A DNA stretch of 64,000 bases from UBA1941 sp046329575 (GCA_046329575.1 JAXLUJ010000007.1:206705-270704); one strand, 5' to 3'. Positions 37,916-48,367 are shown, counted from the stretch's first letter. A program made the numbers and translations. Notes: a model not told the origin generated them from the letters alone.

Positions 37916-39958
37916 TTACCGGATCACCAGCTTCATCAGGCTTCGGCCTGAAGCAGACTGCACTTCGGCCAGATAAATACCGCTTGTTTCGGCGCTAAGA
38001 TCAATGATGGATTGGTTGCTGATGGTATCCTGAAAAATTTCACGGCCTTGCAGATCAAAGATGCGCACAACCGCGGTTGCAGCGCTCATGCTGATCTTAA
38101 ACTTTCCCCCCGATGGATTAGGATAAACCGAAGCTTCCAACATCGGAATCTCCTGAACTGCGGAAATGGTGACACCGTTTACATTGTACAAATCGATCCC
38201 GGTTTCCAAATGACTGATCCAGATATTTCCATGCGCATCCTGAAACAGGGAAGTAGTAAATGCCGACGATACCGGACTGTTACGCACATTCAAACTATCC
38301 CATTGGCCATTTTCATATTTCCACAAACCGTTCAGGTTATCGGCCACATACATGGTAGCGCCTGAAAAAAGAATATCGCTCACAAACTGATTTCCCGCGG
38401 TAGAAGGCAACATCGAAGTAGAAAAATTAGTGCCGTCATATTTGATGAGCGCGCCATAAACCGTACCGAACCAGATATTGTGTTGCGGATCTTCAGAAAT
38501 ACACTCTACCGCATCATAATATTGCTGAAATCCGGCAGTAGAGTCGTTGTAGAATGAAATGGTATTGTTGTGTAGCTTAAAAATACCGTCGTAGCTGCAA
38601 AACCAAACATTGTCGTGCGTTTCATCTACAAGAATATCGTGCATGTACTGCGTCATGTGATAATTGTAAGAAGAAGTATATACCGTAAAGGTGGTTCCAT
38701 CGTATTTAGCGATGTATCCATAACCGCACATCCACAAGTTTCCCGCAGCATCGGCTGTCATTTTTCTAATTTCCTGGTTGGGAAGAATACCGTTGCCCAA
38801 TTGCACCCATTTATTGTTCTTCCATTCATAAAGATATTGCGCACTGGTGCTTAGATACAGTTTTCCGTTAATCTCGATAGCTCCATTAAATGTATTGGGT
38901 AAACTATCCTTCCATTCCTGAGTAAATTGTTTTAACGCAATATCAAAACGCTGAATGCTGGTGCGATTGCTAATCAACACCGTTCCGGCATCAGCACCTC
39001 GAACGTTATAAACCCAATTGTCAGAAAGTTCCGACTTTTTCAAATCGATGAAAGCATAAGGCGAAGATCCATTGAAATGAACCAGAGAACAGTGTTCCAG
39101 ATCAGAGGCACCCAGCCACATTTCTCCTGCCGGCAGTAAAGCAAAAGCGGTGAGGAAATTGGTTCCGGTATTCAGTGCAGTAAACACCGCCTCCTTGCGA
39201 TAAAGTATGCCGTTATCGCTCAAATAATACAAATGCCCCAAACTATCGTACTGCATCTTTACCGCCATAGCAATAGCTGTGGTGTCAGTAGGAACGGTAT
39301 CGTTGAACTCGCACATTTCACCATGATCAGTTGAAAAAGCGAAGTGATGATCATCGCGTACGGCCACTCTGGAATTTCCATAAGCAAAAATGGAATTCGT
39401 AAAATCTAATCTCGAAGAAGTGGCCGGATCAAAAATAAAGGGCTGATTGCTGCCGCAGAAGATTTTTCCATTCGGCATAAATTCAAAATCCCACGGCGCT
39501 CCGGCCAGGGGATAATCGGTAAACGTACCGTTTTTATAACGGTAGAAGTGCAAGGTAGTGGCTATCCAAACGGCATCATCGGCGGCTACTTTTAAAGTGT
39601 ATAAATTGCCGCTGTTGGCGGGCAAGTTGATCTTGGTCCAGTTGGTGCCATTAAATTTTGCAATGCCATTATCGTAGGTGCCAATCCAGATATCACCGGT
39701 AACCTTACTCACCGAAACCGCTTCTACCTGAAGAGAGTTAAGGTCGCCATTCACCTTTGAAATAAACTGTTTGTTTCCCGTTGAAAGATTGTAGCGCAAA
39801 ACGCCACCCTTTGCCGTTACCCAGAGGTCATTCCCATGAACGGCCATCCCCGTAACTTTGGTAAAGTTGGAAAGGTTGGCCCAGTTTCCTGCAATTGCCG
39901 GTACACCAAGCGCCAGCATCACTACTGCAATAGCCCAAATTTTCATCCTGTTTTTCAT
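37916..39958 (-). CDS. Secreted two-component-regulator-type beta-propeller protein with type A T9SS sorting domain
   Basis: 680 residues from the ATG at 39956-39958 (MKNRMKIWAIAVVMLALG signal peptide). The body contains many repeats of the Reg_prop kind (DIWIGTYDNGIAKFNG, NIWFGTVYGALIKYDG, NIWISHLETGIDLYN) that build two propellers. The C-terminal 75 residues are a type A sorting domain (VYPNPSGGKFKIS and DLQGREIF). There is no histidine kinase part. The open frame continues 17 codons upstream without signal character. Confidence 0.9.
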   Translation of the reverse strand: MKNRMKIWAIAVVMLALGVPAIAGNWANLSNFTKVTGMAVHGNDLWVTAKGGVLRYNLSTGNKQFISKVNGDLNSLQVEAVSVSKVTGDIWIGTYDNGIAKFNGTNWTKINLPANSGNLYTLKVAADDAVWIATTLHFYRYKNGTFTDYPLAGAPWDFEFMPNGKIFCGSNQPFIFDPATSSRLDFTNSIFAYGNSRVAVRDDHHFAFSTDHGEMCEFNDTVPTDTTAIAMAVKMQYDSLGHLYYLSDNGILYRKEAVFTALNTGTNFLTAFALLPAGEMWLGASDLEHCSLVHFNGSSPYAFIDLKKSELSDNWVYNVRGADAGTVLISNRTSIQRFDIALKQFTQEWKDSLPNTFNGAIEINGKLYLSTSAQYLYEWKNNKWVQLGNGILPNQEIRKMTADAAGNLWMCGYGYIAKYDGTTFTVYTSSYNYHMTQYMHDILVDETHDNVWFCSYDGIFKLHNNTISFYNDSTAGFQQYYDAVECISEDPQHNIWFGTVYGALIKYDGTNFSTSMLPSTAGNQFVSDILFSGATMYVADNLNGLWKYENGQWDSLNVRNSPVSSAFTTSLFQDAHGNIWISHLETGIDLYNVNGVTISAVQEIPMLEASVYPNPSGGKFKISMSAATAVVRIFDLQGREIFQDTISNQSIIDLSAETSGIYLAEVQSASGRSLMKLVIR

Positions 39959-40158
39959 TGCCCTTGATTTTATGCCAACGAAAAAACGGTTTACTATATA
40001 TAAGGCCAAACTAAATTATTGTTTATTATTAAAGGTCAGAATGTGTGAAGACGCAAGACGCAAGATGCAAGTGGGGAACTGGCAGATTTAATATCCTTGA
40101 GGTGTGCTAGCTCTTGCTTCCTGAACCTTGAACTCTTTATGTTATAAATTAAAAGTCA

Positions 40159-41682
40159 GTGAAAACTTCGTCAGACGAATTATTTCAATTGGTGAGCCAT
40201 CTTTCGCTATCCGAAAAGCGGTACTGCTCCCTTTTTCTTCAAAAACATTCGAAATCGGCCAACCGCTACCAGCAACTGTTTCGCCTGTTGCTAAAACAAG
40301 AGCAATATGATGTACTGCGTTTAAAAAAAGCGATGAAGTTGAGCGATCGCCCCGCTCATTTTGCTGTTTTGAAAAAGCAACTCTATGAACAATTGTTGGA
40401 AGCCTTGCATCAGTTCGATTTGTTTACTAACCCCGAACAGCAGTTACAGCGCGGCATTCATCAATGTCAGCTACTGCTTCAGCGCGGACTGTTTTCGCAA
40501 TGCGAAAAGCGAATCGGCCGCTTTTGGAAACAGGCTGTTCAAATGAATCATCACGAAGCACAATTGCAATTGCAGCATTTGAAAATGATGATGATGGCGC
40601 GCAACTATTACAAAACCGGCCAACCCAACGCCCTCGAAGCCTGGCAGCAGAAAACCAATTCGATTTTATCGGAATTGCAGAGCGCCTCGCACTATCGGTA
40701 TCTCAGCAGCAAAGTTTATAAAATGCAATATGAGGCTGGCGATCGTGGAAAGGAACTGGCCACCAAAATGAAGACCATTGTATCGCGGCCTGAATTTACT
40801 AATGAAAAGCATGCCGATACGCTACGGGCAAAACTCGATTTCCTTCAGGTTCGCGCCTTATATCACTTTACTAATTCTGAAAATAAAAAGGCCGCCTCCT
40901 TCAATTCGCGATTTTTAAAGTTACTGGAAGAAAATCCGCTTTTGCTGGAACTGCATGCCGACCGGTATTTTTCAGTACTCAACAACTATCTGATCGATTG
41001 TTTGCTGCTTAAGAACTTTAAGGAACTGAATTCCGGCCTTCAGAAAATGAGAAGCCTCACCGGGCAAACGGCCTTCAGGCGGCTGATTAATTTCGACGCT
41101 AACGTGTTTCGCTTAGGATACCTTATAGAACTGAATGCCTATTTCGCTACAGGAAATTTCCGCGAAATGAAAAAGCAATTCCGAACTATAACGAAGGGTT
41201 TGGAGCAGTTTGGAAACCGTGTGGTGAAACACAACCGAATCACGATTCAATACCTGATGGCTTACGGAAGTTTTGCCTTAGGAGAGTATGATAACGCCAT
41301 TGATTATCTGTATCCGATTTTACAAGAAAAAGAATCGGCAGTAGCTGAAAACATTCAGCAGGCAGCGCGTATGCTGCAACTGCTTAGCCACTTTGAGAAA
41401 GGTGATTTTCTGTTCACCGAAAGTTTAGTGAAATCATTACGGCGGATGTTTCGAAATGATGGCGCTGAACTGCAGCGGGCCATGCTTTCGTTCATTCTTA
41501 CAATAATTCATAAGCATGCTAAAGACCCCGGAGCATGGGAAAAAATGGAACGCAAAGTGGAAATGCTGTCGAAAAAGGCATCCGTTCAATCGGCATTGAA
41601 TTTATTTGATTTCAACGTTTGGCTAAAACAACATCGAACCGGTAAAAAATTTGAAGAAGTATGGTTGGAAAAATTGCACTGA
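40159..41682 (+). CDS. Helical repeat protein of unknown function
   Basis: 507 residues from a GTG start. Almost entirely helical, with many Leu, Gln and Lys residues and irregular paired helices of TPR-like character, beginning LFQLVSHLSLSEKRY. Similar proteins are common in Bacteroidota but uncharacterised. Its stop is 42 bp before the AsmA-like gene on the same strand. Confidence 0.7.
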   Translation: MKTSSDELFQLVSHLSLSEKRYCSLFLQKHSKSANRYQQLFRLLLKQEQYDVLRLKKAMKLSDRPAHFAVLKKQLYEQLLEALHQFDLFTNPEQQLQRGIHQCQLLLQRGLFSQCEKRIGRFWKQAVQMNHHEAQLQLQHLKMMMMARNYYKTGQPNALEAWQQKTNSILSELQSASHYRYLSSKVYKMQYEAGDRGKELATKMKTIVSRPEFTNEKHADTLRAKLDFLQVRALYHFTNSENKKAASFNSRFLKLLEENPLLLELHADRYFSVLNNYLIDCLLLKNFKELNSGLQKMRSLTGQTAFRRLINFDANVFRLGYLIELNAYFATGNFREMKKQFRTITKGLEQFGNRVVKHNRITIQYLMAYGSFALGEYDNAIDYLYPILQEKESAVAENIQQAARMLQLLSHFEKGDFLFTESLVKSLRRMFRNDGAELQRAMLSFILTIIHKHAKDPGAWEKMERKVEMLSKKASVQSALNLFDFNVWLKQHRTGKKFEEVWLEKLH

Positions 41683-41724
41683 TGTTTGTGGCACAACAAT
41701 TTAGAAGTGGCTGAAAGTGTAATA

Positions 41725-44175
41725 ATGAATGGAAGACTTCTTTTGAAGATTATAGCTGCCTTTTTGTTGGTTGTGGTTGCGCTAGTTGCTGCCGCAGGCT
41801 GGTATGTTCGCGCCCATCAGGCGGAATTGATTACTGCCATCGAAAAGGAAATGAACAAAAGTGTGAAAGGTCATATCACGGTTGGAAAAGTTCGTTTGGG
41901 CGCATTCCGGGCTTATACCGGACTGGCGCTGCATGTAGAGGGTTTTTCGATTTCCGATTCCGTATATAAGAAAGAAGTATTTCATGCAGGTGCACTTGAT
42001 ATGAAAGTGGAACTCCTGCCCTTGTTGCGAATGAAAATTGAAATGCGATCACTGCATCTCAGTGATGCCGTTTTCTCGATTTTAAAAGATACTAACGGTT
42101 ACAGCAATGCGAATTTGTTTCGCACTTCTTCTGAAAAAAATACTAACGATGCCGCTAACATTCACTTCGAAGAAGTGAGTATGGAGAATGTCAGGTTCGT
42201 TCTAACCGATGAAATACAAAAGCAACATCTAAGTTTTGTATTGAAGGAACTAGACGGCGATGTACGCACCGGAAGTGAGGGGTATCAAATGAAGATGAAC
42301 GGTTGGATTGCCATCGATAGTATGATGTTCAAGCAGGAAAAGGGAAGTTTTTTTGTGGGTGAAAGAGCCGATCTGGACCTTAAGATGAACTTCGATCCGA
42401 AAAAATTATTGTTTACCATTTATCCATCTAAAGTGAAAATGAGCGGCCAATGGTTTGATGCGTGGGGTTCGTTCAACGCCAATGTAAATCCGGTGGTAAT
42501 GGACCTTAATTTTTCAAATCCGGCGGTGAACTATGCACAGGGCCGCTCCGTACTTTCTGCAGAAATAAAGAAGTACATGAACGACATAATGATCGAATCG
42601 CCGGTGGGTTTGAAGATTCGTGTGAATGGCCCGATTATACCATTGTACCCGCCTGATGTAGATGTGAATTTTGTTCTCAACAAAGCAAAGGCAACGCTTT
42701 ACGGCCAAAAGGTGACCGATCTTTCGCTTACCGGAAAGTTTACGAACCATTTGGAAAAAGGCGTGCGAAACGATGATTACAATTCCGGCTTGTTTTTTAA
42801 TGTAACTCAGGTAAACCTAAGCGGTATCCAGGCTTCCGCCACTTTGGCCGTGCGTGATTTGAAGCAATTGCGTTCCGATATTCGCGTGAAAGCGAACACC
42901 GCGCTTCCTTCGTTAAATCAATTTCTTCCCGATGAAAACTATGGTTTTAATTCAGGAAACGCATCGGTTGATATCGCTTATCGCGGATCACTATGGAGCT
43001 ATTTGGATAGTGTTAATCATCCGTATAACGATACACTAAATCTGTTCGCCGGCATTACTAACGGAGGTTTTATTTATAGAACACGAAACATTCGGTTGAA
43101 TAACATTGCCGCCGAAATAGCGGTAGCCGACAATGATTTGTTGGTGCGAAATATGAGCGCCGATCTCAATGAAAATCCGGTGCGTATTTCCGGAGAATTG
43201 AAACGAATTAGAAGACTGATTGCCGACGACAAAAGCCATGCGGAAGGTCATTTCGAAGTTCATGCTCATGACTTTGACCTCACAAAAATTCTTACCGAAA
43301 AGCAGATGAAGCAATTGCAGCAAACTGCAGAGAAAAAAACGACCGCGAACCATGACATTAAAAAAGTGCAGGCAATGATTGATGATCTCACCAATCGGTT
43401 AAGCGTAAATCTGGCATTTCACGCCAACACCTTTCGGTTTAGAAAATTCATGGCGAATCAAATTCATGGTATGGCAGCGCTTTCAGTAAATGGCATGGCA
43501 TTGAAAAATTTTGAGATGAACGCTTGCGATGGTCGTTTGCAAATAAACGGAGGCTTGAACACCGCCGGCGCAAAAGACCGGCTGGAAGCCGCTATATCGC
43601 TGCAACACATTAATGTGAAGCAATTTCTGGAAGCGGCGGAAGATTTTAATCAGAAGGCCGTAACGCATGAAAACATTAGCGGTATTTTGAGTACCAATGT
43701 GTGGTTTGCAGCAAATCTGGATCCGAAATATCTTCCCGAGAAAGAAAGCATGTTGGGCAACATGTACTTCTCGTTGAAAAATGGCAAACTCACCGGTTTT
43801 GATGCGGTAAAGGAAATTGGTTCGAAGATCTTCAGAAAGCGTGATTTCGACAATATCACTTTTGCCGAAATCAAAGATTCACTGATTCTGAGTGGCCAGG
43901 AACTGCGCATCAATCGAATGGAAATAGCCAGTTCGGTAATGCACCTTTTTGTTCAGGGCCGCTATCAATTTAATGGCGAAAGCACTATAGGCATACAAGT
44001 TCCGCTAAGCAATCTGAAAACAATTCCTGCCGATTTCAAACCAGAGAATATTGGCGCCGACAAACGAGGTGGTGCCAGCATATTTCTGTTGCTGACAGGC
44101 GCCAACAATAAAATGAAAGTAAAGTTAGACACTGAGGCCGGTGCCCGAAAACGATTTGGGAAACCGGGTGGTTAA
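41725..44175 (+). CDS. AsmA-family envelope protein
   Basis: 816 residues from the ATG at 41725. An N-terminal membrane helix (about 6-26) leads into the AsmA/chorein-like beta-rich region (IEKEMNKSVKGHITVGKVRL), and the C-terminal third has the AsmA_2-like SNLKTIPADFKP and LSVNLAF segments. These proteins bridge the periplasm and help move phospholipids between membranes. The last 4 bp overlap the end of the convergent SRPBCC gene. Confidence 0.8.
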   Translation: MNGRLLLKIIAAFLLVVVALVAAAGWYVRAHQAELITAIEKEMNKSVKGHITVGKVRLGAFRAYTGLALHVEGFSISDSVYKKEVFHAGALDMKVELLPLLRMKIEMRSLHLSDAVFSILKDTNGYSNANLFRTSSEKNTNDAANIHFEEVSMENVRFVLTDEIQKQHLSFVLKELDGDVRTGSEGYQMKMNGWIAIDSMMFKQEKGSFFVGERADLDLKMNFDPKKLLFTIYPSKVKMSGQWFDAWGSFNANVNPVVMDLNFSNPAVNYAQGRSVLSAEIKKYMNDIMIESPVGLKIRVNGPIIPLYPPDVDVNFVLNKAKATLYGQKVTDLSLTGKFTNHLEKGVRNDDYNSGLFFNVTQVNLSGIQASATLAVRDLKQLRSDIRVKANTALPSLNQFLPDENYGFNSGNASVDIAYRGSLWSYLDSVNHPYNDTLNLFAGITNGGFIYRTRNIRLNNIAAEIAVADNDLLVRNMSADLNENPVRISGELKRIRRLIADDKSHAEGHFEVHAHDFDLTKILTEKQMKQLQQTAEKKTTANHDIKKVQAMIDDLTNRLSVNLAFHANTFRFRKFMANQIHGMAALSVNGMALKNFEMNACDGRLQINGGLNTAGAKDRLEAAISLQHINVKQFLEAAEDFNQKAVTHENISGILSTNVWFAANLDPKYLPEKESMLGNMYFSLKNGKLTGFDAVKEIGSKIFRKRDFDNITFAEIKDSLILSGQELRINRMEIASSVMHLFVQGRYQFNGESTIGIQVPLSNLKTIPADFKPENIGADKRGGASIFLLLTGANNKMKVKLDTEAGARKRFGKPGG

Positions 44176-44636
44176 AGCAATTCAGCCTGAAGCTTTCGGG
44201 CCAGTCCTTCACCACCCCAGCGCATGATCACATCATGGTTCCACACATACACCGGCCGCAACACCGGCGCTAAAAAATTCATAAAGAACGTAGTAGTTCT
44301 CACTTTCCAAATGTAAGTAACTGTAGTTACGCCTTCTTCGTATTTGAAGAGCCAGGTTCCGGTTCCTTCTAATTCGCCGGAAGCTTTGCCGTCAATACGT
44401 TTCAAAGGTTCAATACGAGTGGCTTGCGTAGTAAAGGTGAGGCGGTAAGGTAATTGCGAGCGGGTAGTAAACCGGATGGTGGTGCCTACGCCATTACTAA
44501 ATCCATCGCTTAAGCGTTCTACTTTCAATTGCCCTTTCCACCATTGCGGATATTCTTCAGCATCGTATATGGCAGCATACACCTTTTCAATAGGCGCACG
44601 CAATTTCCAAATGGTTTTAAAATGATAGTTCGCCAT
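44172..44636 (-). CDS. SRPBCC (START/polyketide cyclase-like) protein
   Basis: 154 residues. The fold is recognised from the opening TIWKLRAPIEKVYAAIYDAEEYPQWW, then alternating strands and a long C-terminal helix. The family binds hydrophobic ligands in a central cavity; ligand unknown. It is divergent from the steroid-reductase-like gene by 36 bp and convergent with the AsmA-like gene. Confidence 0.85.
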   Translation of the reverse strand: MANYHFKTIWKLRAPIEKVYAAIYDAEEYPQWWKGQLKVERLSDGFSNGVGTTIRFTTRSQLPYRLTFTTQATRIEPLKRIDGKASGELEGTGTWLFKYEEGVTTVTYIWKVRTTTFFMNFLAPVLRPVYVWNHDVIMRWGGEGLARKLQAELL

Positions 44637-44672
44637 AAAATGTAGATTCGATTTGCATTTAAAATATACGGA

Positions 44673-45431
44673 ATGTCAGAATCGTTTTTTTATATACTCA
44701 CCTGGTTGTGGATAGCTATAGCCGTAATTTCCTTTCCTTTTCTATTGAAAATAACTGCGCCTTACGGCCGTCACACCACTTCCAATTGGGGGCCCATGCT
44801 CAGCAATCGGTTGGGTTGGATGATTCAGGAAGCGCCATCCTTACTGTTTTTATCCTTGTTCTTTTTTACCGGAACCATACAAAAAACTAATGCCTCATAT
44901 TTCTTCTGGGGTTTGTGGGCCTTACACTATATCAACCGTTCGTTCATTTTCCCGTTCCGCACCAAAACAAAGGGCAAACAAATTCCATTGCTAATTGTGT
45001 GCAGCGCCATATTGTTCAACTTCTGCAACGGTTTTGTGAATGGCTATTATCTGGGCAATTTTGGTGGCAATTACGATGATGCCTATTTTCAATCGCCGCG
45101 TTTCATTGCGGGCCTATTGCTCTTTCTTACAGGAGCCGTAATCAATCAGTATTCCGATACCATACTCATCAACCTTCGCAAACCCGGCGAAACCGGCTAT
45201 AAAATACCGCAGGGTGGTTTGTTTAAATATATTTCTTGTCCGAACCTTTTTGGTGAAATGGTGGAATGGTGCGGATTTGCAGTGATGGTGTGGAGCATTC
45301 CGGCATTTTCTTTCGCATTGTGGACTATAGTAAACCTCACGCCACGCGCGCTTGACCACCATCGGTTTTACTTGACGAAATTTCCTGACTACCCCAAAGA
45401 GCGAAAGGCCTTGGTTCCGGGACTATTGTGA
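44673..45431 (+). CDS. Steroid 5-alpha-reductase-like membrane oxidoreductase
   Basis: 252 residues with about six helices. It carries the C-terminal signature of the 3-oxo-5-alpha-steroid 4-dehydrogenase family: IPQGGLFKYISCPNLFGEMVEW region, then NLTPRALDHHRFY. Eukaryotic members reduce steroid or polyprenol double bonds with NADPH; bacterial substrates are not settled. It converges with idi with no spacer, and an isoprenoid-related substrate is possible but not shown. Confidence 0.88.
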   Translation: MSESFFYILTWLWIAIAVISFPFLLKITAPYGRHTTSNWGPMLSNRLGWMIQEAPSLLFLSLFFFTGTIQKTNASYFFWGLWALHYINRSFIFPFRTKTKGKQIPLLIVCSAILFNFCNGFVNGYYLGNFGGNYDDAYFQSPRFIAGLLLFLTGAVINQYSDTILINLRKPGETGYKIPQGGLFKYISCPNLFGEMVEWCGFAVMVWSIPAFSFALWTIVNLTPRALDHHRFYLTKFPDYPKERKALVPGLL

Positions 45432-45965
45432 TCAATACAATTGGCGCTTTTCCATTTCGCGCAAAATAATTTTGAACCAAAACGACCACTGGTCGGGTTC
45501 TTCCTGAATACTTTTTAGGAGAGTGTGACGGTCTAACCATCTTACCTCGTGAATTTCTTCAGGATTAAATTCAAACTCATCGTCATAAACCCCGGTAAAC
45601 ACCCAATCGTACTCATGTTCTGTAAGGCCGCTGTCGGTATCATAAGCCTTATAGATAAAGGAGAATTCCGGCTTCAGATGTGTGCGAAATCCCAGCTCTT
45701 CAAACAAACGGCGTTGTGCGGCATCTTCAAAACTTTCGCCCGCGCGGGGATGGCTGCAGCAAGTATTGCTCCAAATGCCGGCCCAATGATATTTCGAAAA
45801 GGCGCGCTGTTGTACCAGCATATCACCGTTGCTGTTGAATATGATAATGCTGATGGCCTTGTGTAACACGCCTTTTTGATGGGCCTCCAATTTGCCCATC
45901 AATCCCAATTCCGTACAATTCTCATCTACAAGAACCACCTGTTCTTCTTTCGCAATATCTTCCAT
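45432..45965 (-). CDS. idi: Isopentenyl-diphosphate delta-isomerase, type 1
   Basis: 177 residues from the ATG at 45963-45965. The catalytic Cys is in SNTCCSHPRAGE and the Nudix helix in ESFEDAAQRRLFEELGF, so both metal and acid/base sites look intact. It interconverts IPP and DMAPP. It begins 1 nt after the stop of the gamma-carbonic anhydrase gene, so the two are co-translated; a functional link is not obvious. Confidence 0.93.
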   Translation of the reverse strand: MEDIAKEEQVVLVDENCTELGLMGKLEAHQKGVLHKAISIIIFNSNGDMLVQQRAFSKYHWAGIWSNTCCSHPRAGESFEDAAQRRLFEELGFRTHLKPEFSFIYKAYDTDSGLTEHEYDWVFTGVYDDEFEFNPEEIHEVRWLDRHTLLKSIQEEPDQWSFWFKIILREMEKRQLY

Positions 45966-45966
45966 C

Positions 45967-46494
45967 TTATTTATTTTCTTCCTGCTGAAACCATCCGGCA
46001 TACATCGTATAGTTGTTGCCGATTCGTTCAATCAGATTTTTGAAATTTTCTTCGTCTAGCGCCTTTACTTTTTTAGCAGGAATGCCGGCATAAATAGAAC
46101 CGCTTTCTACAATCGTATTCTCTAAAACAACTGAACCGGCCGCTACAATGCTGTTTTTTTGAATCACCGCATGGTCCATAACAATAGCGCCCATCCCAAT
46201 CAAAACATTGTCTTCAATAGTACAACCGTGAACAATAGCGCGGTGGCCAATCGAAACGAAATTTCCTATGTTGGTGGGGGCCTTCTGATAAGTGCAGTGA
46301 ATGATGGCTCCGTCCTGAACGTTGACTTTGTTCCCCATTTTGATGTAATGCACATCGCCGCGTACCACGGCGTTAAACCAAATGCTACAATCGTTGCCGG
46401 TTAATACCTCACCAACCACGGTTGCATTTTCAGCAATAAAACAGTTGCGCCCAAATTGGGGCGCTTTCCCATTCACAGGAAGTATGAGTGCCAT
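45967..46494 (-). CDS. Gamma-carbonic anhydrase family hexapeptide-repeat protein
   Basis: 175 residues forming a left-handed beta-helix of hexapeptide repeats (IAENATVVGEVLTGND, VSIGHRAIVHGC, VLIGMGAIVMDHA). The metal His residues of the family are in the AIIHCTY and IGHRAIVHG segments. Many members have no carbonic anhydrase activity. Transcribed with idi. Confidence 0.9.
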   Translation of the reverse strand: MALILPVNGKAPQFGRNCFIAENATVVGEVLTGNDCSIWFNAVVRGDVHYIKMGNKVNVQDGAIIHCTYQKAPTNIGNFVSIGHRAIVHGCTIEDNVLIGMGAIVMDHAVIQKNSIVAAGSVVLENTIVESGSIYAGIPAKKVKALDEENFKNLIERIGNNYTMYAGWFQQEENK

Positions 46495-46508
46495 AATTTT
46501 CAGAATAA

Positions 46509-47234
46509 TTAAAACATCACACCAATACCAAACAAAAAGTTGCGCATCAGTACCGGATCTTTTTTAGAATCGATGTTGGAATCGTGGATCATATTCAAAA
46601 ATCCGTTGTGATAGCCCACGCTTACCAGCAACGAAGTTTTTTCAGAAAAATCATATTCGAAACCGGCGATTACCCCTAAACGGATATCGAAATAATTATA
46701 GTGAAACCCCGAAGCAATTTTGCTCACATCATTGCCGTTGCGCAACAGATTTTCTTTGGTAATGTCAACACTTACGCCGGTTAGCGTGTCGGTGAGGGTT
46801 TGATTGTAAGTGCCCCTCGCATACACCATAAAAACCGGATCGAAGCCCACCTGCCCAAACAAATGGAATTTCTGGATCTCGTTTGTTTTTAGTTTAATGT
46901 AAATAGGTAAGGTTACCGATTGCGAAGAATACTTTTCCAATACCGAACGGCCGCCCGAATACTTCATAAAGTAGTCGCGGCCTTGCAATGCGCCGCCTTC
47001 CATACCACCGGAAAGACCGGTTACAAAAGCATAGTTCTTGTCTTTGAAATAATATTCAAATGTAAGTCCGTACTGCAATCCAAAGGCTGCCGGACCTTTT
47101 ACAAGGTCTTTTCCTTCGGCCTGCATCCATGCCACACCGGGCGAAACATGTACGCCCAATCGAATTTTGTCGCTAATTGCAAAAGTTGATTTTGTAAAAG
47201 CGAGAAGGGCTAAAAAAAGGAAACGGTTTTTCAT
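46509..47234 (-). CDS. porT: PorT-family outer-membrane beta-barrel protein
   Basis: 241 residues from the ATG at 47232-47234 with a signal peptide (to about TFA, 19). The body shows the PorT/Sprt-type barrel with IRLGVHVSPGVAWM, LQYGLTFEYYF and a final FGIGVMF strand. PorT is a T9SS component in Porphyromonas. It is divergent from gldB with about 54 bp between starts, which supports a shared T9SS/gliding context. A generic PorT-fold protein remains possible. Confidence 0.75.
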   Translation of the reverse strand: MKNRFLFLALLAFTKSTFAISDKIRLGVHVSPGVAWMQAEGKDLVKGPAAFGLQYGLTFEYYFKDKNYAFVTGLSGGMEGGALQGRDYFMKYSGGRSVLEKYSSQSVTLPIYIKLKTNEIQKFHLFGQVGFDPVFMVYARGTYNQTLTDTLTGVSVDITKENLLRNGNDVSKIASGFHYNYFDIRLGVIAGFEYDFSEKTSLLVSVGYHNGFLNMIHDSNIDSKKDPVLMRNFLFGIGVMF

Positions 47235-47288
47235 GGTTCGTTCAATTTCTGCCAACAAAATTGCATTTATTTGGCACAAACAAAATTC

Positions 47289-48335
47289 GTGAAGAAAAAT
47301 TGGCTGGCATTATTGCCATTGGCGCTACTTCTGGCGAGATGCACTTCGCCCGATGCTTATAAGAAAGTGGATGTTTCAAAAGTGGAAGCGCCTATGCACA
47401 CCCTCCGTTTTGAACGCGATTTTTTTGGTTTGGATGTCAATAACCTCGCCGCCGGAACTACCGAGCTGCAACAAAAGTATGGCCCGTTTTACAACGATTA
47501 TGTGCTGGGAATTATGGCCTTTGGCGCCCCTGAAAGTCGTTTGGATACTTCACACCGCGATCCATTGACCGATATTCAGGGGTTTTTGCAAAACCCTTCT
47601 GATCGCGCCCTTTACGATAGCGTGCAGCAACGCTTTTCTGATTTTGGTTCTTACGAAAAAAACATTCAGACAGGTGTACAACACTTTCGCTTTTACTTTC
47701 CCGACCGGCCGGCACCACGGGTAATTTATACGTTCATTTCAGAATTTGGCAATGCCGCCATCACCTATGGCGATACAGTGATTGGTGTGGGGCTGGATAT
47801 GTACCTGGGTGAAAATTTCGCGATGTACGATGGTGTCAACTTTCCGGCGTATATGAAAAGAAAGCTGCGTCCTGAATTTATTGCACCTAACGCCATGGAA
47901 GTGTTGTATAATAACTATTTCGACCAAACTGCTTACAATGCCGGGCTTCCACTGGTTGAGGCGATGATTAATGAAGGAAAGAAGTATTATTTTATGGAAT
48001 GCATGTTGCCTGATTTGCCCGACAGTACATTGATTGGTTACACCAAAGCTCAGGAAGAATGGTGCCGTAAAAGTGAAAAGAGCATCTGGCAGTTTTTCAA
48101 CGAACAGGACCTGTTGTATAAAGTAAATTTTATGGAGCAGAAACGCTATACCACCGATGGGCCCACTACACCCGGCATGCCTCCCGAATCGCCGGGAAGG
48201 ATAGGCAGTTGGCTGGGATGGCAAATCGTGAGAAAGTACATGCGCGACGGTGGCGGTAAAATTTCACTGAAGGATTTGGCAGAAAAAAAGTCGGCCAAAG
48301 AAATTTTGGCAAAAGCCGGTTATAAGCCGAAATAA
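47289..48335 (+). CDS. gldB: Gliding motility lipoprotein GldB
   Basis: 348 residues from the GTG at 47289. The signal peptide ends in LLLARC, making Cys17-18 the lipidation site. The body has the GldB segments FERDFFGLDVNNL, GPFYNDYVLGIM and FISEFGNAAITYGDT, and ends in KEILAKAGYKPK. GldB is a cell-envelope lipoprotein needed for gliding and T9SS function. gldC, its usual neighbour in Flavobacterium, is not next to it. Confidence 0.93.
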   Translation: MKKNWLALLPLALLLARCTSPDAYKKVDVSKVEAPMHTLRFERDFFGLDVNNLAAGTTELQQKYGPFYNDYVLGIMAFGAPESRLDTSHRDPLTDIQGFLQNPSDRALYDSVQQRFSDFGSYEKNIQTGVQHFRFYFPDRPAPRVIYTFISEFGNAAITYGDTVIGVGLDMYLGENFAMYDGVNFPAYMKRKLRPEFIAPNAMEVLYNNYFDQTAYNAGLPLVEAMINEGKKYYFMECMLPDLPDSTLIGYTKAQEEWCRKSEKSIWQFFNEQDLLYKVNFMEQKRYTTDGPTTPGMPPESPGRIGSWLGWQIVRKYMRDGGGKISLKDLAEKKSAKEILAKAGYKPK

Positions 48336-48367
48336 TTTTTGCCAAACTAAAGGCAATCTTAACTTTA
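48336..48367 (+). promoter_or_regulatory. Bacteroidota-type promoter before the exosortase pair
   Basis: TTTTTG at 48336-48341 fits the -33 TTTG and TAACTTTA at 48360-48367 fits the -7 TAnnTTTG with one change; the spacer is 18 nt. The start codon is 16 nt downstream. It would give the membrane protein and the exosortase their own transcript. Confidence 0.5.
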